Positions 59,340-64,000 of a stretch of 64,000 nt of DNA are shown here, piece after piece. Each line of letters starts with the position of its first letter. The first letter of the stretch is position 1. The notes under the pieces were generated by a model. That model ran no database searches, was not told where the DNA came from, and saw nothing but the letters and a program-made list of their open reading frames with translations. Source of the DNA: Branchiostoma floridae (Eukaryota > Chordata > Leptocardii > Amphioxiformes > Branchiostomatidae); assembly GCF_000003815.2 (NCBI RefSeq), contig NC_049986.1:3736352-3800351 (forward strand). Reading direction: 5' to 3'. The translations under genes and the position numbers were made by a program.

Positions 59340-62300
59340 TTATCCTAGTTACAGAAGGACGAAAAACAACCTCTGAAACAGACTGGGACCTGGGGATGTG
59401 GCATGGACGGTCTGTTCTTTTATACTGGTAAAATTAGCCACAGGCCTATGGCGTCCCGAGATAAATCTTAATGTTTCACCCCTGTTTCAAAACGTATGTA
59501 ATCTCAAAGCAGGTATTGGGTAGAAATTGTAAGTTTCCTGACGACTGGGTTTCTCTGACAGTCTAAACAACAATCTGCAGAAAATGTCACAATCTTACAT
59601 ATCCAGCTGGGAGAATTAAACTTCGATTAACGTGAAACAAACTGTCTACACAACAGATTCACCTTAAATGTTCATCTACTGGCAGAGACATACCTTTGAA
59701 AATAATTTCAGCTAACACTCTCTAGGCAGGAACTGCTGAAGAAAAGAATCAGGCGCTTGCTCTTACCGGTTGTGTCCTTAGATAGGTTGTCCTTAAGGTC
59801 GTGTGACAAACAACCCAAGATTAGTCTTGCTTAAGGGTGGAGCTGATTGGCTGAGCCTCACTTTTTCGTAAAAGGCAAATCACTGCATTTTTTCGAAAAT
59901 GTTGCCTTTTTAGTTTAAGGATTCATTGCATGTAGGAAAAGTCATTGACTGGCTGTTTTTCCATCGGTCATATTAATTTCTAGACAGTGTCCAGAGATTC
60001 TGATCATGTAGTTTACTGCATTATCTACCAACTTTTTCTTGGGGAATGACGAGAGATATTTCTCAATACACGTTTCTTTTGTTTTACCCCATACCTGGAC
60101 ATGTACAAGCAATGTGCAAATTACCTGGATTTTTAAGTCTGTCCTATCGCATACTCAGAAAACACTGAAAGGGAAAGAAAAGTAGAAGGGATTTATCCCC
60201 ATTCGATTCGCCGAATCAATCTTCTGATGTGAACCCGGCTGATCGCGAATAACGACCAATGTTTTTTGTGCACCACTAGGCCTTACACCCACCGCAGCGA
60301 CACAGTTTGTAGTTCTTAACCTGAGTTGCCCTAATTCAGACGGTAACCTAAACACTGGTCTTGAATAAAGAACTTAGTTGTGTACAAATAACATTGTTGT
60401 TCAAAGTTATTCTAGTTACAGATGGACGGAAAACAACCTCCTAAACAGACTGGGGCCTGGGGATGTGGCATGGACGGTCTGTTCTTTTATACTGGTATAA
60501 TGAGTCCCCGCAGAACTGCCCTGGCCGTCAGCAGGCGAGCGACACGCAAGGCAAGGAAAGCAGATCCACCCACACAACCGCCACCTGGTCTCCAGTGCAA
60601 CGTCTGCGACCGGTGCTTCCGTGCAAGGATCGGACTGATAAGTCACGCCCGGACCCACAAGGGCGACTGAACTGAACCACACCCCTGAAGTCAAGGTCCT
60701 CATCGACTCCCGATGGACGAACATCATCAATTAGCCCCAGGCCTATGGCGTCCCTAGATAAATTTGAATGTATCACCGCGCAGCAAGCCTGTTTCCCCTG
60801 TTTCAAAACGTATGTAATCTCAAAGCACGTATTGGGTAAAAATTGTAAGTTTCCTGACGATTGGGTTTCTCTGACAGTCTACACAACAATCTGCAGAAAA
60901 ATGTCACAATCTTACATATACATATCAACATCAACCGGGAGAATAAAACTTCGATTAAAGTGAAACAAACTGTCGACACAACAGATTTACCTTAAATGTT
61001 CATCTACTGGCAAAAACGTACCTTTGAAAATAATTTCAGCTGAGACTCTCTAGGCAGAAACTCCTGAAGAAAAGAATCAGGCGCTTGCTCTTACCGGTTG
61101 TGTCCTTAGATAGGTTGTCCTTAATGTCGTGTGACAAACATCCCAAGATTAGTCTTGCTTAAGGGTGGAGCTGATTGGCTGAGCCAAGCTATTTCGTAAA
61201 ATGCAAATCACTGCATTTTTTCGAAAATGTTGCATTTTTAGTTTAAGGATTCATTGCACGTAGGACAAAAGGCTGTTTTTCTATCGGTATTCTTAATTTC
61301 CAGACAGTGTGCAGAGATTGTGATCATGTAGTTTACTGCATTATCTACCAACTTTTTCTTGGGGAATGACGAGAGATATTTCTCAATACACGTTTCTTTT
61401 GTTTTCCCCCTACCTGGACATGTACAAGCAATGTGCAAATTACCTGGATTTTTAACTCTGTCCCATCCCATACTAGGAAAGCTTCTCTCAGAAAACACTG
61501 AAAGGAAAAGAAAACTAGAAGGGGTTTATCCCCATTCGGTTTGCCGATTCAATCTTCTGATGTGAACCCGGCTGATCGCGAATAACAACCAATGTTATTT
61601 GTCCACCACTAGGTCTAGGGACTAGGTAGTAGTAGGTAGGTAGTAGGTAGGTCTTACACCCACCGCAGCGACACATTTTTGTAGTTCTTAACCTGATTTG
61701 CCCTGAACTGCCCTGATTCAGACGGTCACCTAAACACTGGTCTTGAATAAAGAACTTTGTTGTGTACAAATAACATTATTGTTTAAAGTTATTCTAGTTA
61801 CAAAAGGACGAAAAAACAACCTCTGAAACAGACTGGGACCTGGGGATGTGGCATGAACGGTCTGTTCTTTTATACTGGTACAATTAGCCCCAGACCTACG
61901 GTGTCCCTACATAAATCTTAATGTGTCAGCGCGCAGCAAACCTCTTTCCCCTGTTTCAAAACGTATGTAATCTCAAATCAGGTATTGGGTAAAAATTGTT
62001 TCCTGACGACTGGGTTTCTCTAACAGTTTACACAACAATCTGCAGAAAATGTCACAATCTTACATATCAACATCAGCCCGGAGAATTAAGCTTCAAATAA
62101 CGTGAAACAAACTGTCTACACTACAGATTTACCTTAAATGTTCATCTACTGGCAGAAACGTACCTTTGAAAATAATTTCAGCTGACGCTCTCTGGGCAGG
62201 AGCTCCTGAAGAAAAGAATCAAACGCTTGCTCTTACCGGTTGTGTCCTTAGGTAAGATTGTCCTTAATGTCGTGTGACAAACATCCCAAGATTAGTCTTG

Positions 62301-62345
62301 CTTAAGGGTGGAGCTGATTGGCTGAGCCAAGCTATCATAGTTCGT
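59340..62345. repeat. Three-copy ~1.1-1.4-kb tandem duplication
   Basis: Copies start near 59343, 60411 and 61790 (the last truncated near 62345). Shared landmarks are GACCTGGGGATGTGGCAT, TTTCAAAACGTATGTAATCT, CTTACCGGTTGTGTCCTTAG and GGGTGGAGCTGATTGGCTGA. Copies 1 and 2 also contain ACCTGGATTTTTAA and CAATCTTCTGATGTGAACCC. No convincing protein is shared by all copies. On the minus strand each unit has a CCAAT box ~75-100 bp before an ACCG|gtaaga donor. Confidence 0.85.
60498..60728 (+). pseudogene. LINE-tail insertion with a C2H2-like zinc knuckle
   Basis: 231 bp present only in the middle tandem copy, between ...ACTGGTA and AATTAGCC, which are contiguous in the other two. It encodes LQCNVCDRCFRARIGLISHA followed by RTHKGD and a stop. 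This C-x2-C-x-R-x-F-x-A-R-I-G-L-x-S-H-x-R-x-H pattern is typical of the C-terminus of some invertebrate LINE ORFs. It ends in CATCATC, like a LINE 3' tail. Confidence 0.7.
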
Positions 62346-62382
62346 AAAATGTTGCCTTTTTAGTTTAAGTTTTTTAGTTTTA

Positions 62383-62541
62383 CGCTTACACCCACACACG
62401 ACCCTGCGCTTGCACCCACACACGGACATGCGTTTACACCCACACACGGACATGCGCTTACACCCACACACGGACATGCACTTACACCCACACACGGACA
62501 TGCGCTTACACCCACACACGACCATGCGCTTACACACGTCT
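62383..62541. repeat. 24-bp minisatellite (~6.5 units)
   Basis: Unit ACCCACACACGGACATGCGC plus TTAC, with small variants. Confidence 0.95.
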
Positions 62542-62636
62542 TACGACGCTCATGCACTGAAAGGGCAAATATTCTCACATACATTTACGGGAGTGACACA
62601 CTGATTCATACGCTGTTGAGTTGTGATGTCTGTCTT

Positions 62637-62869
62637 TTAATCAAGCTTTGAATTGATATCTAGCGAGCGTAAAAAGGCGATGTCTAGAATGTAGTCTCGG
62701 TAGCTAAAACTTGGTAACAGAAAGTTTAAAAACGGTCTAGCTGTGGCGTCTATAGTCACAATGTCGGAGTTGCGCTGACTAGGGACCTTGACCTTGATTA
62801 AACCTCCCTGCGCTGACGTGGTGTTCTTGTCGTAAAACAGGTTGATCGGTACGCACACTCCAATGCAAA
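62637..62869 (-). CDS. Possible terminal exon of an unrecognised gene
   Basis: On the minus strand a good acceptor (TTTTCCACTCAG, AG at 62881-62880) precedes an open frame reading GVCVPINLFYDKNTTSAQGG, then IKVKVPSQRNSDIVTID, ARPFLNFLLPSFSYRDYILD and AFLRSLDINSKLD before TAA. Its base composition is more coding-like than its surroundings, and a hydrophobic stretch lies at the start (LLLFCIGVCV). I do not recognise the family, and no preceding exon can be joined because an inverted repeat begins at 62946. Confidence 0.35.
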
Positions 62870-62945
62870 AAAGCAACAGACTGAGTGGAAAACACTGTTG
62901 TTTTGAATTGAGACAAAATAATACGGAATAAGAAAGTACCGTAAA

Positions 62946-64000
62946 ACCTTTCAAATACTTACAGTTGCTTAAAATTCCAGCTATAAAATATTCTACTGAG
63001 GGAGTTCTATCGAAAGATTTCTTGATTCCTGAATACTGTAACTAGCTGTATATATGCAAACATAAGAATATCCACGGTATGTATAATAAAAAAAGTATTG
63101 TGCACATATGAGAGTACGAACACACGTTTTATTTATAAGACATACTCAAGCATGCGCATGTGCATATTGCATAGATATTGCACAATACTCGAGTGTGTAC
63201 ACACAGCCATGTATGTATGCGCATACTTACACTTACTGCGTGTGTACACATTACGTGTGTATGTCCACATACACAAGTCTCTTGTGTGTTAACACAACCA
63301 TGTATGTTCACACTTACACTCACTGCGTGTGAACACATTACTCGTGTATGTGCACATACACAAGTATCGTGTGTGTACACACAACCATGTATGTATGTGC
63401 ACACAGTCACTCGTACTGCATGTACACATTACTCGTGTATGAACACATACACAATGCTCGAGTGTGTACACACAGTCATGTATGTATGCGCACACTTGCA
63501 CCCACTGCGTGTGTACACATTACTCGTGTATGTGCACATACGCAATGGTCGTGTGTGTACACACAGCCATGTATGAATGCACACACTTACACTCACTGCG
63601 TGTGTACACATTACTCGTGTATGTGCAAATACATGTACACGCTCATGTTTGTGTACACACAGCCATGTTTGTATTCGCACACTCACTTCGTATACACATA
63701 TGTATGTATGCAGAAATCTCATGTATGTGTGCATATACACACACAGTCATGTATATTTAGGCTCAAAGTATTTATGCAATATGCACATGCGCATGCTTGA
63801 GTATGTGTTATAAATAAAGCGTGTGTTCGTACTCTCATATGTGCACTATACTTTTTTTATTATACATACCGTGGATATTCTTATGTTTGCATATATACAG
63901 CTAGTTACAGTATTCAGGAATCAAGAAATCTTTCGATAGAACTCCCTCAGTAGAATATTTTATAGCTGGGATTTTAAGCAACTGTAAGTATTTGAAAGGT
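62946..64000. repeat. ~1-kb inverted repeat enclosing a ~91-bp tandem array, cut by window end
   Basis: The left arm 62946-63174 is mirrored by 63774-64000 with very few mismatches (left ACCTTTCAAATACTTACAG, right end CTGTAAGTATTTGAAAGGT). The interior holds about six units (GTGTGTACACAC near 63193, 63284, 63370, 63462, 63553, 63649) at ~86-98-bp spacing. The right arm continues past the window. Confidence 0.92.

Noticed and set aside
60155-61769. Similar minus-strand ORFs with LVVIRDQPGSHQKI in two tandem copies
   Set aside because: They share sequence only because the DNA is duplicated. No splice sites or conserved domain support them, and the third tandem copy is truncated before this part.
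62383-62541. Evenly spaced short repeats, considered as a CRISPR array
   Set aside because: Units are contiguous with no unique spacers, and the DNA is animal nuclear; it is a minisatellite.

Overview
The window is animal nuclear DNA: intron-rich genes with GT/AG splice sites, dense microsatellites, hairpin-forming mobile elements, a decayed LINE and two assembly gaps. Gene content and the many tandem arrays that begin at exon-intron junctions fit a cephalochordate (amphioxus, Branchiostoma) best. That assignment is an inference; another invertebrate deuterostome is possible.

Layout. (1) 1-4.4 kb, minus strand: the 5' half of a glutamine synthetase gene, cut by the window start, with its promoter near 4.2-4.4 kb. 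(2) 4.4-15.1 kb: no gene recognised; AT-rich DNA with several TIR/hairpin elements, probably including the 3' UTR of the next gene. (3) 15.1-40.9 kb, minus strand: a complete gene for the cis-Golgi golgin GM130 (GOLGA2). I reconstructed 28 coding exons whose phases all agree, giving a 1021-residue protein. At least seven of its introns carry tandem arrays made from pieces of the neighbouring exon plus its splice site; this is the most striking feature of the window. (4) 41.4-44.0 kb, plus strand, head-to-head with GOLGA2: a small C1orf53-like (DUF5522) gene with an in-frame TGA upstream of its conserved part. (5) 41.9-45.5 kb: a cluster of long inverted repeats. (6) 46.1-47.6 kb: a decayed non-LTR reverse transcriptase. 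(7) 47.6-54.2 kb: interspersed repeats only. (8) 54.3-56.5 kb, minus strand: an intronless gene for a 745-residue leucine-rich-repeat membrane protein whose cytoplasmic tail is repetitive and carries several YxxV/I tyrosine motifs. (9) 56.6-64 kb: repeats, a gap, a three-copy ~1.1-1.4 kb tandem duplication (one copy holding a LINE-tail insertion), a possible terminal exon, and a ~1 kb inverted repeat that reaches the window end.

The genes are independent: nitrogen metabolism (glutamine synthetase), Golgi tethering (GM130), an uncharacterised small cysteine-motif protein, and a putative recognition/adhesion receptor. The only evident regulatory coupling is the short divergent interval between GOLGA2 and the C1orf53-like gene.
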